Notes: generated by a model from the letters alone, not told the origin. A DNA stretch of 64,000 bases from Fimbriimonas ginsengisoli Gsoil 348 (GCF_000724625.1 NZ_CP007139.1:3844001-3908000), one strand, 5' to 3'; positions 49,815 to 58,275 are shown, counted from the stretch's first letter. Numbers and translations: made by a program.

Positions 49815-50900
49815 TCAGATCAGCTCATACCGGGTATTCCGCCGTCGCGGCTCGTATCCGCCTTCTTCGATAACTCGTTCGAATGAGGCCGCATCGAGAA
49901 TGAATTTGTTGCCCGCGGCGGAGACGACGTTCTCCTCGATCATCACCGACCCGAAGTCGTTCGCTCCGTACCCCAGAGCCGTCTGTGCGATCTTGGGGCC
50001 CTGGGTGAGGATCGACACCTGGAAATTGTCGACGTTATCCAGGAAGATCCGCGATACCGCGACGGTTCGCAGGTAGTCGAGTCCGCTCGCCTTGTGGGAG
50101 ACAGGCAGCGCCGTATCCTCGGGCTGGAAGTTCCACGAGATAAAGGCCCGGAACGGGTTGCACTCGTCCTGTAGGTCGCGGATGCGGCCCAGGTGCTCCA
50201 CCCGATCTTCCAGAGTCTCCACGTGGCCAAACATCATGCTCGCGGTGCTTCGAATTCCAAGGGCCGCGGCCGTTCGCATGCAGGCGAGCCACTCGTCGGT
50301 GGTGTCTTTGTAGGGAGCGATGATCTTGCGTACGCGGTCCACCAGGATCTCGCCGCCGGCGCCGGGGATCGAGTGAAGCCCCGATGCCTTCAACCGGCTC
50401 AGCGTGTCGTGTAGCGAAAGCCGGGAGATGTGGGCAATGTAGATAATCTCCGCGGGGGAGAGGGCATGGAGGATGACGTTTGGGAACCGCGCCTTGATCG
50501 AGCTGAAGATCCCCTCGTAGTATTCGATCTTCAGTTTTGGGTTGAGCCCACCTTGGAACAGAATCTCGACTCCGCCCTTGTCGACGGTGTCCTGGACTTT
50601 GCTCAGGATCTCCTCGTCGCTCAGCAGGTACCCCTCGGGGCTGTTCGGCACGCGGTAGAAGGCGCAGAACTTGCACCGGACCCAGCACACGTTGGTGTAG
50701 TTGAGAATCCGTCCGATCACGTAAGTGACGGTGCGTCCGGGCACTTTTTGCTGCCGCCTAGCGTCGGCCAACGCGGCCAAGTCGAGCGGATTGGGATGGC
50801 GGTAGAGGAAAAGCGCCTCTTCTGCCGTGATCCGCTGCCCGGCGTAAACCTTATCGGCAATCGTATCGATCGAAATCCGCTCAGGAGCCAAAGTGGCCAT
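49815..50900 (-). CDS. mqnC: Cyclic dehypoxanthinyl futalosine synthase (radical SAM)
   Basis: MqnC carries out a radical cyclisation in the futalosine pathway to menaquinone. The 361 residues contain the radical SAM motif CWVRCKFCAFYR (CX3CX2C) after TYVIGRILNYTNVC, and later ILFQGGLNP and SMMFGHVETLEDRVEHL. The match in order and length is to MqnC rather than to MqnE or CofG. It indicates respiration with menaquinone made by the alternative pathway. Other mqn genes are not in the window. The gene is divergent from ahcY, apt since the pathway makes methylthioadenosine-like adenosyl products elsewhere (inferred link only). Confidence 0.95.
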   Translation of the reverse strand: MATLAPERISIDTIADKVYAGQRITAEEALFLYRHPNPLDLAALADARRQQKVPGRTVTYVIGRILNYTNVCWVRCKFCAFYRVPNSPEGYLLSDEEILSKVQDTVDKGGVEILFQGGLNPKLKIEYYEGIFSSIKARFPNVILHALSPAEIIYIAHISRLSLHDTLSRLKASGLHSIPGAGGEILVDRVRKIIAPYKDTTDEWLACMRTAAALGIRSTASMMFGHVETLEDRVEHLGRIRDLQDECNPFRAFISWNFQPEDTALPVSHKASGLDYLRTVAVSRIFLDNVDNFQVSILTQGPKIAQTALGYGANDFGSVMIEENVVSAAGNKFILDAASFERVIEEGGYEPRRRNTRYELI

Positions 50901-50927
50901 TTCGATCCAAGTGTACCTTTCAAATCG

Positions 50928-50955
50928 TCAGTTTTCACCAAATAGTGAAAACTGA
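50928..50955. repeat. 11-bp inverted repeat between mqnC and ahcY
   Basis: TCAGTTTTCAC (50928-50938) and GTGAAAACTGA (50945-50955) with loop CAAATA. It sits upstream of both divergent genes and could be an operator or a dispersed palindrome. Confidence 0.55.
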
Positions 50956-50981
50956 GGGCTCTCTTGGAACGGGCGAGAAGG

Positions 50982-50987
50982 TAATAT
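50982..50987 (+). promoter_or_regulatory. Candidate -10 element of ahcY
   Basis: TAATAT (50982-50987) would set the transcription start near 50994, exactly where the riboswitch aptamer begins. No good -35 element is visible at 16-18 bp, so an activator or another sigma contact may be needed. Confidence 0.5.
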
Positions 50988-50993
50988 TGGGTG

Positions 50994-51062
50994 GTCGAGG
51001 AGCGTTGCGATCTCTGTGGAGACTAGGCTCGACATAGCCCGGAAGGGTTGGCAACGGCGCTC
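50994..51062 (+). promoter_or_regulatory. S-adenosylhomocysteine (SAH) riboswitch
   Basis: The RNA GTCGAGGAGCGTTGCGA...CTAGGCTCGAC...GCAACGGCGCTC matches the core of the SAH riboswitch aptamer known from beta- and gamma-proteobacteria. P1 is GTCGAG (50994-50999)/CTCGAC (51028-51033); P2 closes GATCTC/GGAGAC near 51009-51023; the distal GCAACGGCGCTC (51051-51062) pairs back with GAGCGTTGC (51000-51008) to make the pseudoknot-like P4. It lies directly before ahcY, the gene these riboswitches control. Ligand binding senses build-up of SAH and turns ahcY on. Confidence 0.93.
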
Positions 51063-51091
51063 GTGAGCATCTCGGCTCACGGGCGCTTTTT
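51057..51091 (+). terminator. Intrinsic terminator overlapping the SAH riboswitch
   Basis: GCGC..GTGAGC (51057-51068) pairs with GCTCAC..GCGC (51075-51086), followed by TTTTT. Its left arm includes GCGCTC, the same bases that form P4 of the aptamer. Binding of SAH would hold these bases and prevent the terminator; without ligand, transcription stops. This is a direct antitermination arrangement. Confidence 0.85.
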
Positions 51092-51119
51092 GCGTTCGGA
51101 GTCGACAAGGAGAACGACG

Positions 51120-52559
51120 ATGAGTAGCGCAACTATTAGTTCGAACGACGCCCAGGCGGGAAGCCTGCGGCAAGACTTCTATGTCGCGGACCTGAGCCTC
51201 GCGGATTGGGGCCGGAAGGAGATGCGGATCGCCGAGACGGAGATGCCGGGGCTCATGGCGATTCGCGAGGAGTTCGCGGCGAGCAAGCCGTTGACGGGAG
51301 CACGCATCGCGGGCTCGCTGCACATGACGATCCAGACGGCGGTCCTGATCGAGACGCTGACCGCGCTTGGCGCAGAAGTGCGCTGGGCGAGCTGCAACAT
51401 CTACAGCACGCAGGATCACGCGGCGGCGGCGATCGCGGCGACGTCGGTTCCGGTCTTTGCCTACAAAGGGGAGAGCCTGGACGACTACTGGGAGTACACC
51501 CACCGGATCATGGAATGGGCGGACGGCGGCACTCCGAACCTCATTCTCGACGATGGCGGCGACGCCACCCTGCTCGTACTGCTTGGCAGCCGCGCCGAAG
51601 AAGACGCGAGCGTCATCTCGAATCCGACGAACGAGGAAGAGGTAGCCCTCTACGCTTCGATCAAGAAGCGCCTGGCCGAAAAGCCGGGTTACTATGCCCG
51701 CCTGAAGGAAGCGATCAAGGGGGTTAGCGAGGAGACCACTACCGGGGTCAAGCGGCTGTACCAACTCCAGAAGGAAGGGCGGCTGCCGTTCCCGGCGTTC
51801 AACGTGAACGACAGCGTGACCAAGAGCAAGTTCGACAATCTGTACGGGTGTCGCGAATCGCTGGTCGACGGGATCAAGCGGGCGACGGACGTCATGATCG
51901 CGGGCAAGATCGCCGTGGTTTGCGGGTACGGCGACGTTGGGAAGGGATGCGCTCAAGCCTTGAGCGCCCTTCGCGCTCAGGTTTGGATCACCGAGATCGA
52001 CCCGATCTGCGCCCTTCAGGCGGCGATGGAAGGGTACAAGGTCGTAACGATGGATTGGGCGGCGGACAAGGCCGACATCTTCGTCACCGCGACCGGAAAT
52101 CTCCATGTCATCAACCACGATCACATGGCGGCGATGAAGAACAACTCCATCGTTTGCAACATCGGCCACTTCGACAGCGAGATCGACGTCGCCTCGTTGA
52201 AGCAGTACCAGTGGGAAGAGATCAAGCCGCAGGTCGACCACATCATCTTCCCGGACGGAAAGCGGATCATCCTCCTCGCGGGGGGACGGCTTGTGAATCT
52301 CGGTTGCGGGACCGGGCATCCGTCGTACGTGATGAGCTCCAGCTTCGCCAACCAGGTCATGGCGCAGATCGAGCTATGGACCAAGCCGGGCGAGTACGCG
52401 CCGGGCGTGTACGTTCTTCCGAAGATCCTCGACGAGAAGGTGGCGCGTCTGCAGCTTCAAAAACTGGACGCCCAACTCACGGAGCTTCGTCCGGAGCAAG
52501 CGTCGTACATCGGCGTCGATCCGGCGGGCCCGTACAAGCCGGACATCTACCGATACTGA
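51120..52559 (+). CDS. ahcY: Adenosylhomocysteinase
   Basis: AhcY splits SAH into adenosine and homocysteine and relieves inhibition of methyltransferases. The 479 residues are full length: [23 protein letters not shown] at the start, [35 protein letters not shown] (substrate-binding Lys/Asp), NAD site [13 protein letters not shown], and the C-terminal KPDIYRY, with the Lys-Tyr residues that reach the neighbouring NAD site. ATG 51120 follows AAGGAG; the frame stays open to 51048, but that is inside the riboswitch. It has an SAH riboswitch and terminator in the leader. Confidence 0.97.
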   Translation: MSSATISSNDAQAGSLRQDFYVADLSLADWGRKEMRIAETEMPGLMAIREEFAASKPLTGARIAGSLHMTIQTAVLIETLTALGAEVRWASCNIYSTQDHAAAAIAATSVPVFAYKGESLDDYWEYTHRIMEWADGGTPNLILDDGGDATLLVLLGSRAEEDASVISNPTNEEEVALYASIKKRLAEKPGYYARLKEAIKGVSEETTTGVKRLYQLQKEGRLPFPAFNVNDSVTKSKFDNLYGCRESLVDGIKRATDVMIAGKIAVVCGYGDVGKGCAQALSALRAQVWITEIDPICALQAAMEGYKVVTMDWAADKADIFVTATGNLHVINHDHMAAMKNNSIVCNIGHFDSEIDVASLKQYQWEEIKPQVDHIIFPDGKRIILLAGGRLVNLGCGTGHPSYVMSSSFANQVMAQIELWTKPGEYAPGVYVLPKILDEKVARLQLQKLDAQLTELRPEQASYIGVDPAGPYKPDIYRY

Positions 52560-52576
52560 TCCTCCGGCTCCGGGCT

Positions 52577-52634
52577 CCCTCTCCCTTCGTTGATGCATGT
52601 GCAACGAAGGGAGAGGGCTGGGGTGAGGGATGCA
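52577..52634 (-). repeat. Palindromic element C (conserved-loop hairpin)
   Basis: CCCTCTCCCTTCGTTG (52577-52592) and CAACGAAGGGAGAGGG (52602-52617) are perfect 16-bp arms; the loop, read on the minus strand, is CACATGCAT. A flank GGGGTGAGGGATGCA (52620-52634) leads directly to the DUF559 gene. Elements A and B carry the same flank reversed. Confidence 0.9.
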
Positions 52635-52637
52635 AGA

Positions 52638-52973
52638 ATGCGAAAACACCGGCGAAGCTGCTCCGAAGGCGCGACTGAACGCGCGCGCCAGCTTCGCCAA
52701 GAGATGACTTCTAGCGAAAAGCGGTTGTGGAAGAGTCTCCGCGATCGGCGGCTGGAGTTTAAGTTTCGACGACAATATCCGATCGGCCCTTACACTCTCG
52801 ACTTCTTTTGTCCGGAGGCGGGCATCTGTATAGAGGTGGACGGCGATAGCCACATCGGACGGGAAGCTCGGGACGCTTTCAGGGACCAAGCACTTTTGGA
52901 TCACGGGATCGTGACGATACGAATTGCGCTTCCGACTCAGTGGGATTGGACATCGGGCACATCCGATGGCTAA
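52638..52973 (+). CDS. DUF559 endonuclease-like protein
   Basis: The 111-residue protein belongs to the DUF559 (Vsr/MutH-like, PD-(D/E)XK) family. The helix RARQLRQEMTSSEKRLWKSLRDRRL is followed by the nuclease core: FRRQYPIGPYTLDFFCPEAGICIEVDGDSH, with D (LDFFCPE), E and D (IEVDGDSH) as metal ligands. This is the single-domain form found in many genomes. ATG 52638 starts 3 bp after the flank of palindromic element C; the frame continues upstream through the palindrome to TTG 52590, so the true start is uncertain. Inverted palindromes bracket the gene (C before, A and B after). The function is not known; mismatch nicking, as in Vsr, is one precedent. Confidence 0.8.
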   Translation: MRKHRRSCSEGATERARQLRQEMTSSEKRLWKSLRDRRLEFKFRRQYPIGPYTLDFFCPEAGICIEVDGDSHIGREARDAFRDQALLDHGIVTIRIALPTQWDWTSGTSDG

Positions 52974-53050
52974 TCTTGGAGGCTTGCCGTCAGAGAGAAG
53001 GCTGAGGGCGTTCGTCCAGGCTACCTTTGCTGGTCGTCAAAGCAGGGTTT

Positions 53051-53111
53051 TTGCATCCCTCACCCCGGCCCTCTCCCTTCATCGGCACATGCATCCGACG
53101 AAGGGAGAGGG
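53051..53111 (+). repeat. Palindromic element A (conserved-loop hairpin)
   Basis: Flank TTGCATCCCTCACCCC (53051-53066), left arm CCCTCTCCCTTCATCGG (53069-53085), loop CACATGCAT (53086-53094), right arm CCGACGAAGGGAGAGGG (53095-53111); one A-C mismatch in the stem. Orientation is opposite to element C. Confidence 0.9.
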
Positions 53112-53165
53112 GGGCCCGAGCGTAGCTTTCTGGGCGATTTAGGAAGCCTCTGGTCGAGGTAGGTT

Positions 53166-53226
53166 TTGCATCCCTCACCCCGGCCCTCTCCCTTCATCGG
53201 CACAAACATCCGATGAAGGGAGAGGG
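53166..53226 (+). repeat. Palindromic element B (conserved-loop hairpin)
   Basis: Flank TTGCATCCCTCACCCC (53166-53181), perfect arms CCCTCTCCCTTCATCGG/CCGATGAAGGGAGAGGG around loop CACAAACAT. Same orientation as A, 115 bp away. It ends 8 bp before the stop of the ABC exporter gene. Confidence 0.9.
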
Positions 53227-53234
53227 AGGTGCTA

Positions 53235-55025
53235 CTACAACGTCACGGTGATTTCGGTTTGGCGGCGCCAGTAGGTGGCGAACCTTCCTTGACGGTTGAG
53301 GAGTTGGGAGGGGGTGCCGAATTCGACGGCGGCGCCGTCTTCGAGGAAGAGGACGAGATCGCAGTCGCGAATGGTGGTAAGGCGGTGGGCGATGATGATC
53401 TTGGTGCAGTGCTCGGCCCAGCGGCCGAGGTCGCGCTGGAAGGAGGCTTCGGTTTCGACGTCGAGGGCTGAAGTGGGTTCGTCTAGAACGAGGACGGAGG
53501 CGTCGCGCAGGATCGCGCGGGCGATGCTGAGGCGTTGTTTCTGTCCGTGACTCAGCTTGATACCGCGCTCTCCGATGTCCGAGTCGTAGCCGTTTGGGAG
53601 GTTCTGAATGAATTCGTCGGCTTGGGCGAGCTCGGCCGCCCTTTGGATCTCTTCGGGAGTAGCGTGAGGAAGACCCGCGGCGATGTTTTTGGCGACCGTC
53701 GCGTCGAAGAGGAAGATGTCTTGAGAGACGAGCGCGAGCCGATCGCGCAACGAGTCGATGCGGTAATCGGTGAGTGGCCGTCCGTCGATGCGCACCGTGC
53801 CCGAGGTCGGCTCATAGAAACGGTAAAGGAGCTTTACCAGCGTGCTTTTGCCCGAGCCGCTCGGACCGACCAGGGCGAGGGAAGAGCCGGCGGGGATTTC
53901 GAAGCTAACGTCGCGGATGATGGGTCGGTCGACGTTATACGCAAAGTCGACGTGTTCGAATGCGATCGTAGGCGGAGTAACCGGCAGCGGGTCGCCGACA
54001 TCCTTTCGCTCGGGAGGCAAATCTAGGGTTTCGTAGAGCCGGGCAGTGCCCTCCACCGCTTGTTGGAGGTTCGAAATGACCTCGACCATGGTGGTGAAAG
54101 GGGCGGCCACTCGGTCGAGCAGGGAGATGAACGCGACAAGGCTTCCCGGGCCGATCTTTCCCGAGGCGACGAGGCCGACGCCGAGGCTGATGCCGACGAC
54201 TTGGCCGAGCTCGCGAGGAACCTGGCGGGCGATGGCGCGGAGCGCGGTGGTCTTGCTCCTTAACACGTTATAGGCGACGCCGCGGCCTTGGATCTCAGCC
54301 ATCTGTTCGTCGACCTGCTGCTCCATCCGGTTCGCTTTCACCTCGCGAACGCCGTGCATCGTCTCGCCGATCGTGTGGAAGACGTCTCGGGAGACCTGAC
54401 GCTGCAGCCGTACCGCCTCTTGAAAGCGGTCTTTGAGCACGAAGTTGCTGAGGAGCTGAAGCGGGCCGATCAACAGGGCGACGGCGCCGAGAGCAGGATT
54501 GACCGAGAGCATGTAGAACCCGGCGAAGATAAACGAGATCGGGAGGGCGATGAGTCGTTGAACATCGGCGACGACAAAGTCTTTCGCAGTCTCGAGGTCG
54601 TTCCAGAAGACGTTCATCGCCTCCGAGCTGTGTTTGGACTCGTGGTAGCCGAGCGGCAGATGCTGAAGGTGGTTCAGAAGATCCCGACGCAGGGCGTAGA
54701 CAACCGACTCGTTCAGCAGCGAACCGAACCAGGCTTCCAAGTAAGAAAAGGTGAGGCGAAGGGCGATGACGGCGACGAGGGCGATGAGGACGCCGTTGAG
54801 AAGGCCGGGCGGCAGATTTGGGAGGTGATCGAAAAGCCGCCGCAGCGCTTCGGCGCCAAGAATCGAGAGCCCGGTTTGGCCGATCTGGCTCCCGATCACC
54901 AGGGCGTACATCCACCATTTGTCGCGGACGATGCTCATGTGGCGTCGAAACGCGCGGTCTCGCAGCAAGTCCATGACGCTGCGCCGCGGCGTCGTTCGCT
55001 CGGCACTTCGGATCGATCCCCTCAC
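53235..55025 (-). CDS. ABC exporter, fused permease and ATPase
   Basis: The 596-residue half-transporter has six membrane helices (about 40-320) and a C-terminal ATPase (about 350-590). The nucleotide site has Walker A GPSGSGKSTLVKLLY, Q-loop VSQDIFLF, signature LSHGQKQRLSIARAI, Walker B VLVLDEPTSALD and the switch His in IIIAHRLTTI. It is a homodimer-type MsbA/LmrA-like exporter; the cargo (lipid, peptide or drug) cannot be told. The arginine-rich N-terminal start MRGSIRSAERTTPRRS is cytoplasmic. It is divergent from the next gene with about 80 bp between. Confidence 0.92.
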   Translation of the reverse strand: MRGSIRSAERTTPRRSVMDLLRDRAFRRHMSIVRDKWWMYALVIGSQIGQTGLSILGAEALRRLFDHLPNLPPGLLNGVLIALVAVIALRLTFSYLEAWFGSLLNESVVYALRRDLLNHLQHLPLGYHESKHSSEAMNVFWNDLETAKDFVVADVQRLIALPISFIFAGFYMLSVNPALGAVALLIGPLQLLSNFVLKDRFQEAVRLQRQVSRDVFHTIGETMHGVREVKANRMEQQVDEQMAEIQGRGVAYNVLRSKTTALRAIARQVPRELGQVVGISLGVGLVASGKIGPGSLVAFISLLDRVAAPFTTMVEVISNLQQAVEGTARLYETLDLPPERKDVGDPLPVTPPTIAFEHVDFAYNVDRPIIRDVSFEIPAGSSLALVGPSGSGKSTLVKLLYRFYEPTSGTVRIDGRPLTDYRIDSLRDRLALVSQDIFLFDATVAKNIAAGLPHATPEEIQRAAELAQADEFIQNLPNGYDSDIGERGIKLSHGQKQRLSIARAILRDASVLVLDEPTSALDVETEASFQRDLGRWAEHCTKIIIAHRLTTIRDCDLVLFLEDGAAVEFGTPSQLLNRQGRFATYWRRQTEITVTL

Positions 55026-55102
55026 GTAACTATTCTAGATGCTCAAAGTTAAGCGGGACCGCGAGAACTATCGCGCGATTGTTCCGTCGTAGAATCAACG
55101 CC

Positions 55103-56065
55103 GTGACGATTCCGCTCTGTGGTTTGGTGCTTTTGCTTGGTCAGGTCCAGGAGTCTCCACCTCCGACGTACAGCATTGCCTGGCGTCCCAAGGTTGGGCA
55201 CGTCGTGGAATACCAGATCCGGTCGAAGGTGGACATCGAAGGACATTTGATTCAGGAGAGCGCGAAGCTGCACGGGCTGGTGCGATCTTCTTCGGTCGTT
55301 ACCGGATACGCCCTGAAAACGGAGCTTCGAGAGCATAGCGTGAGCGGAGAGGGAGGCGACATCACCGTTCCGGACGCGAAGGATATCTGGCTAGAGTCGG
55401 AATCGGAGGCGGACCCCGACGTAGAGGAGTTGGGCGGCCTTAGTTACGCCGTCGAGTTCCTTGCCACCAAGTTCGCCGAGAAACCGGTAAAGATCGGCCA
55501 GGAATGGGAGATGAAGTCCGAAGAGGACGACGACGAGCACTACAAGGCTGTGGCGTTGGAGACCTTAAACGGAAAAAAAACGCTGAAAGTCACCGCCACG
55601 ATGACGAGCAAGGATTCGAGCTCCGAGTCGACCTACTGGTTTCGCGTGGACGACGGCGCGATGGTCAGGGCCGAGGTGCACTCCAAGGGCACGGTCGAAG
55701 ATCCCTCCGGTGGGAAGCATTCCGAAGACGGGAACCTGACGGTCGAGATGTACTTCGAGTCGGATGAGGCGATCGCCGCTCCAAGCGACGAGGAGCTGAA
55801 GCTAAAGCAGAAGGTGGCGGACGAGCTGAAGAAGCTTCCGCTCAAGATCAACGAAGCGCAGGCCGACCTGGGTAACTACGACGTTTCGTATGAGGAGGAC
55901 CGGAAGACCCGGTACGTGGTCCTCCTGCCGAAATCCCTCGATGCGGTGAAGTCGGAGACCTATCCGAACGGACCGACGATCCGGTACCGGTTCAAGAAGG
56001 AGGACAGCGCCTTGGAGTCAGCCTCGATCGAGGAAGAGGTCGATTCAAAGAAAAAGGATGGGTGA
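55103..56065 (+). CDS. Secreted protein with DUF6263-like beta structure
   Basis: The 320-residue product (GTG 55103) starts MTIPLCGLVLLLGQVQ as a signal peptide; a TTG at 55079 is an alternative start. The mature part is strongly acidic and rich in beta strands (RPKVGHVVEYQIRSKVDIEG ... KIGQEWEMKSEEDDDEHY ... STYWFRVDDGAMVRAEVHSKG), resembling DUF6263/'LolA-like' extracellular proteins of soil bacteria. The C-terminus is helical and charged. No catalytic motif stands out. Unknown role. Confidence 0.6.
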   Translation: MTIPLCGLVLLLGQVQESPPPTYSIAWRPKVGHVVEYQIRSKVDIEGHLIQESAKLHGLVRSSSVVTGYALKTELREHSVSGEGGDITVPDAKDIWLESESEADPDVEELGGLSYAVEFLATKFAEKPVKIGQEWEMKSEEDDDEHYKAVALETLNGKKTLKVTATMTSKDSSSESTYWFRVDDGAMVRAEVHSKGTVEDPSGGKHSEDGNLTVEMYFESDEAIAAPSDEELKLKQKVADELKKLPLKINEAQADLGNYDVSYEEDRKTRYVVLLPKSLDAVKSETYPNGPTIRYRFKKEDSALESASIEEEVDSKKKDG

Positions 56066-56097
56066 GGCGGTCTTATGACGTTCCGGAGACCGCCACC

Positions 56098-56184
56098 CCC
56101 AAACCCCCTCCTCCTCCCGCTCGCGGTTTTCTTTGTCGGCTGAAGGAAGGCGACACCCGCGGCGGCAAGAGGAGGGGGCTCCGG
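56098..56184. repeat. GA-rich imperfect inverted repeat
   Basis: CCCCCTCCTCCTCCCG (from about 56101) and AGAGGAGGGGGCTCCGG (to 56184) are loosely complementary around a long loop. It belongs to the same class of GA-rich palindromes as elements at 22227 and 62033 but with a degenerate loop. Confidence 0.4.
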
Positions 56185-56200
56185 AACCCAGGAACAAAGA

Positions 56201-56230
56201 AAAAGGCAGGTTCTCAGAGAGAAACCTGCC
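56201..56230 (-). terminator. Terminator of tRNA-fMet
   Basis: GGCAGGTT (56205-56212) pairs with AACCTGCC (56223-56230). On the minus strand the hairpin is followed by TTTTTCTTTG (complement of 56195-56204), a good T-tract 6 nt beyond the tRNA's CCA. Confidence 0.75.
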
Positions 56231-56235
56231 GAATA

Positions 56236-56312
<77 letters not shown>

Positions 56313-56386
56313 GTACAAGAGAGTATTATCCCGTTCCACAGGGTGAAAGTCAAGGGCGCGGCCAGGTGTAAGGCACAAAGTACGAA

Positions 56387-56420
56387 GCGCGAAGAGTCGG
56401 CCTAAGCCAACTCTTCGCGC
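56387..56420. terminator. Hairpin after the DUF1559 gene
   Basis: GCGCGAAGAGT (56387-56397) and ACTCTTCGCGC (56410-56420) form an 11-bp stem with a 12-nt loop, 25 bp beyond the prepilin gene. There is no strong T-run, so termination is only probable. Confidence 0.6.
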
Positions 56421-56444
56421 CTCGCGCTTTACGCCTCTAGCTTT

Positions 56445-57311
56445 TTAGTTGCAGGGGCTGGAGTTCCACGGAGCGGAGTTCGGATACCACTTCTCGCCGT
56501 ACTGATACTTGCTCGGGTTTAGCGTCTGCTCCAGCTTCTGGTACTTCGCGTGGCCATCGGCATAGGAGTAGTTGGCGCCGCCGGTGTGGCGATCCCACTT
56601 CACTCGGAGGACGTCGTACTTCTTGAACTCGGTCTTGCCGGCGGTGGCGGCCAGGGGCTTGACCAGCTCGGGCAGCGTGTAGCTGTATTGACCGGCGCCC
56701 GGGGTTCCCATCGTCGCCTGGACTAGGGTCCAGTTCGGACAGGGTTGCGAAGGGAGGAAGCCGCTGAGACCCTTGTGGGCATCTCCCGCGTCCTTGGTGT
56801 CGCGCTTCTCGGTCACGAGGATGGTGTCGGCGGGGCTGGCGAAGTCGGTCAGCGAATGGGGAAGCCAGTCGTGGGCCGGGAGGGCATTGTAGTTCGGGAT
56901 GTACGAGTAACCCTTGGTGGCCATCCAGTCGCAGGTCATCGGCATCTTGCCGAGGTCGGCGTCGCCGTTCACACAAGCGACCTTCGGCTTGATCGGGGTG
57001 GAGTCCGACGGGCAGCGGAACATGTCCCAGTTCTTGATGTACGGCTGAAGGAGGAACGTCCAGTGGACCTGGTACGGGTGAGCCGCGTCGCTTTCCCAGC
57101 TCGTCTGGCTGAGAGTATCGTCGTTGTCGCCCGCGTACAGGAAGAGGGCGGTCGCCATCTGCTTGTCGTTGCTAAGGCAGGAGGTCTTCTTGGCGGCTTC
57201 CTTGGCCTGCGCGAAGACAGGGAAGAGGATGGCGGCCAAGATCGCGATGATCGCAATCACGACGAGAAGCTCGATCAGGGTAAAGGCACGGGATGTATTG
57301 CGGGGGCTCAT
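56445..57311 (-). CDS. DUF1559 prepilin-like protein (type II secretion pseudopilin)
   Basis: The 288-residue protein begins [33 protein letters not shown], a type IV prepilin signal with cleavage before F and E at mature position 5. The C-terminal [16 protein letters not shown] matches the H-x9-DG signature of DUF1559 proteins, which are expanded in Planctomycetes and Armatimonadota. It probably forms a minor fibre or surface pseudopilin. A cysteine pair (CLSN..., CPNW) may be disulfide-bonded. It starts 39 bp from the 11-bp spaced TTAAG repeats that lie between it and the S1/P1 nuclease. Confidence 0.92.
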   Translation of the reverse strand: MSPRNTSRAFTLIELLVVIAIIAILAAILFPVFAQAKEAAKKTSCLSNDKQMATALFLYAGDNDDTLSQTSWESDAAHPYQVHWTFLLQPYIKNWDMFRCPSDSTPIKPKVACVNGDADLGKMPMTCDWMATKGYSYIPNYNALPAHDWLPHSLTDFASPADTILVTEKRDTKDAGDAHKGLSGFLPSQPCPNWTLVQATMGTPGAGQYSYTLPELVKPLAATAGKTEFKKYDVLRVKWDRHTGGANYSYADGHAKYQKLEQTLNPSKYQYGEKWYPNSAPWNSSPCN

Positions 57312-57348
57312 ATCGGAAAGTAAGTAAACTCCACTGCAAAAAGGGAGT

Positions 57349-57407
57349 GTTAAGGGACCCTTAAGCGATAGTTAAGGGAGTGCGAAGCTTTTGAAAATTC
57401 CTTAACA
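57349..57407. promoter_or_regulatory. Pho-box-like array: three TTAAG repeats at 11-bp spacing
   Basis: TTAAG occurs at 57350, 57361 and 57372, exactly 11 bp apart (TTAAGGGACCC-TTAAGCGATAG-TTAAGGGAGTG); a reversed CCTTAAC follows at 57400. Read on the minus strand these are CTTAACT, CTTAAGG and CTTAACA, close to the cyanobacterial Pho-box style (direct YTTAAYY units, 11-bp period) used by PhoB-family regulators. The position between a prepilin gene and an extracellular nuclease gene would let it control both. Confidence 0.6.
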
Positions 57408-57438
57408 CAGCGGCTGCGGTAAGTCACAACCAATCCCG

Positions 57439-58269
57439 ATGCGTCGACTTGCCTCCCTCTGCCTTGTTTTCGCAACTTCCTCCGCCGCTTTCGCCTGGGA
57501 CGATACCGGCCACATGACGGTCGCCAAGATCGCTTACGACCGTCTCACGCCGGCGGTTCGCGCGAAGGTCGACGCGCTTCTGGCAAGCAATCCGGCCCCC
57601 GATTTCTCCGACTTCGTCCGAAGCGCGACCTACCCCGACCAGCTCAAACGGTACGGGATTAAGGCTTACAGCCAATGGCACGCGATCTCGATTCCGTTTG
57701 TGAGGGACGGAATCATCCCAGGTCCGGCGCGAGCGGATAACGCGATTTGGGCGGTCGATCAGTGCGCTAAGGCGCTGGTGGACGAGAAGACGATTCCGTA
57801 CGAGAAGGCGCGGATGCTGCGGTTTCTCATCCACATCGTGGGAGACCTTCATCAACCGCTCCACGCCGCGACGCTTTACGACAAACAGCATCCCGAGGGG
57901 GACGACAACGGCCGAGGTTACAAGCTTGGCGAAGGGAAGAAAGACCGGCTGCATGCGGAATGGGACACCGCGTTCGGGATCTATAAGGACCTTGCCGACA
58001 GCCGAACCGCCGACCTGGCGGAAGTGGATACGCTCGCGGCGAACGTTCTGAAGGATGTGGCGGGGAAGACGTTGGGAGACGCAACGTCGACCGATCCCGA
58101 GGCTTGGGCCAAGGAAAGCCACGACATCGCCGCTACGTTCGCCTACACCACCCCGGAGGGATCGCAGCCTTCGGCCGAGTACATCGCCAAGGCGAGAGTT
58201 ATCTGTTCCGAACGGCTGGCCCTGGCGGGGCAGAGGCTGGCGAATCTGTTGAACAAGTTGATGGGGTGA
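57439..58269 (+). CDS. Secreted S1/P1 nuclease
   Basis: The 276-residue enzyme has a signal peptide cut before W20: mature WDDTGHMTVAKIAYD, where the N-terminal Trp itself binds zinc in this family. Further zinc ligands lie in HIVGDLHQPLH, GDDNG, and HAEWD. It would degrade single-stranded DNA/RNA and remove 3' phosphates outside the cytoplasm, releasing nucleotides and phosphate. A Pho-box-like array precedes it, which agrees with phosphate scavenging. It is divergent from the prepilin gene. Confidence 0.93.
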   Translation: MRRLASLCLVFATSSAAFAWDDTGHMTVAKIAYDRLTPAVRAKVDALLASNPAPDFSDFVRSATYPDQLKRYGIKAYSQWHAISIPFVRDGIIPGPARADNAIWAVDQCAKALVDEKTIPYEKARMLRFLIHIVGDLHQPLHAATLYDKQHPEGDDNGRGYKLGEGKKDRLHAEWDTAFGIYKDLADSRTADLAEVDTLAANVLKDVAGKTLGDATSTDPEAWAKESHDIAATFAYTTPEGSQPSAEYIAKARVICSERLALAGQRLANLLNKLMG

Positions 58270-58275
58270 GGAGAG

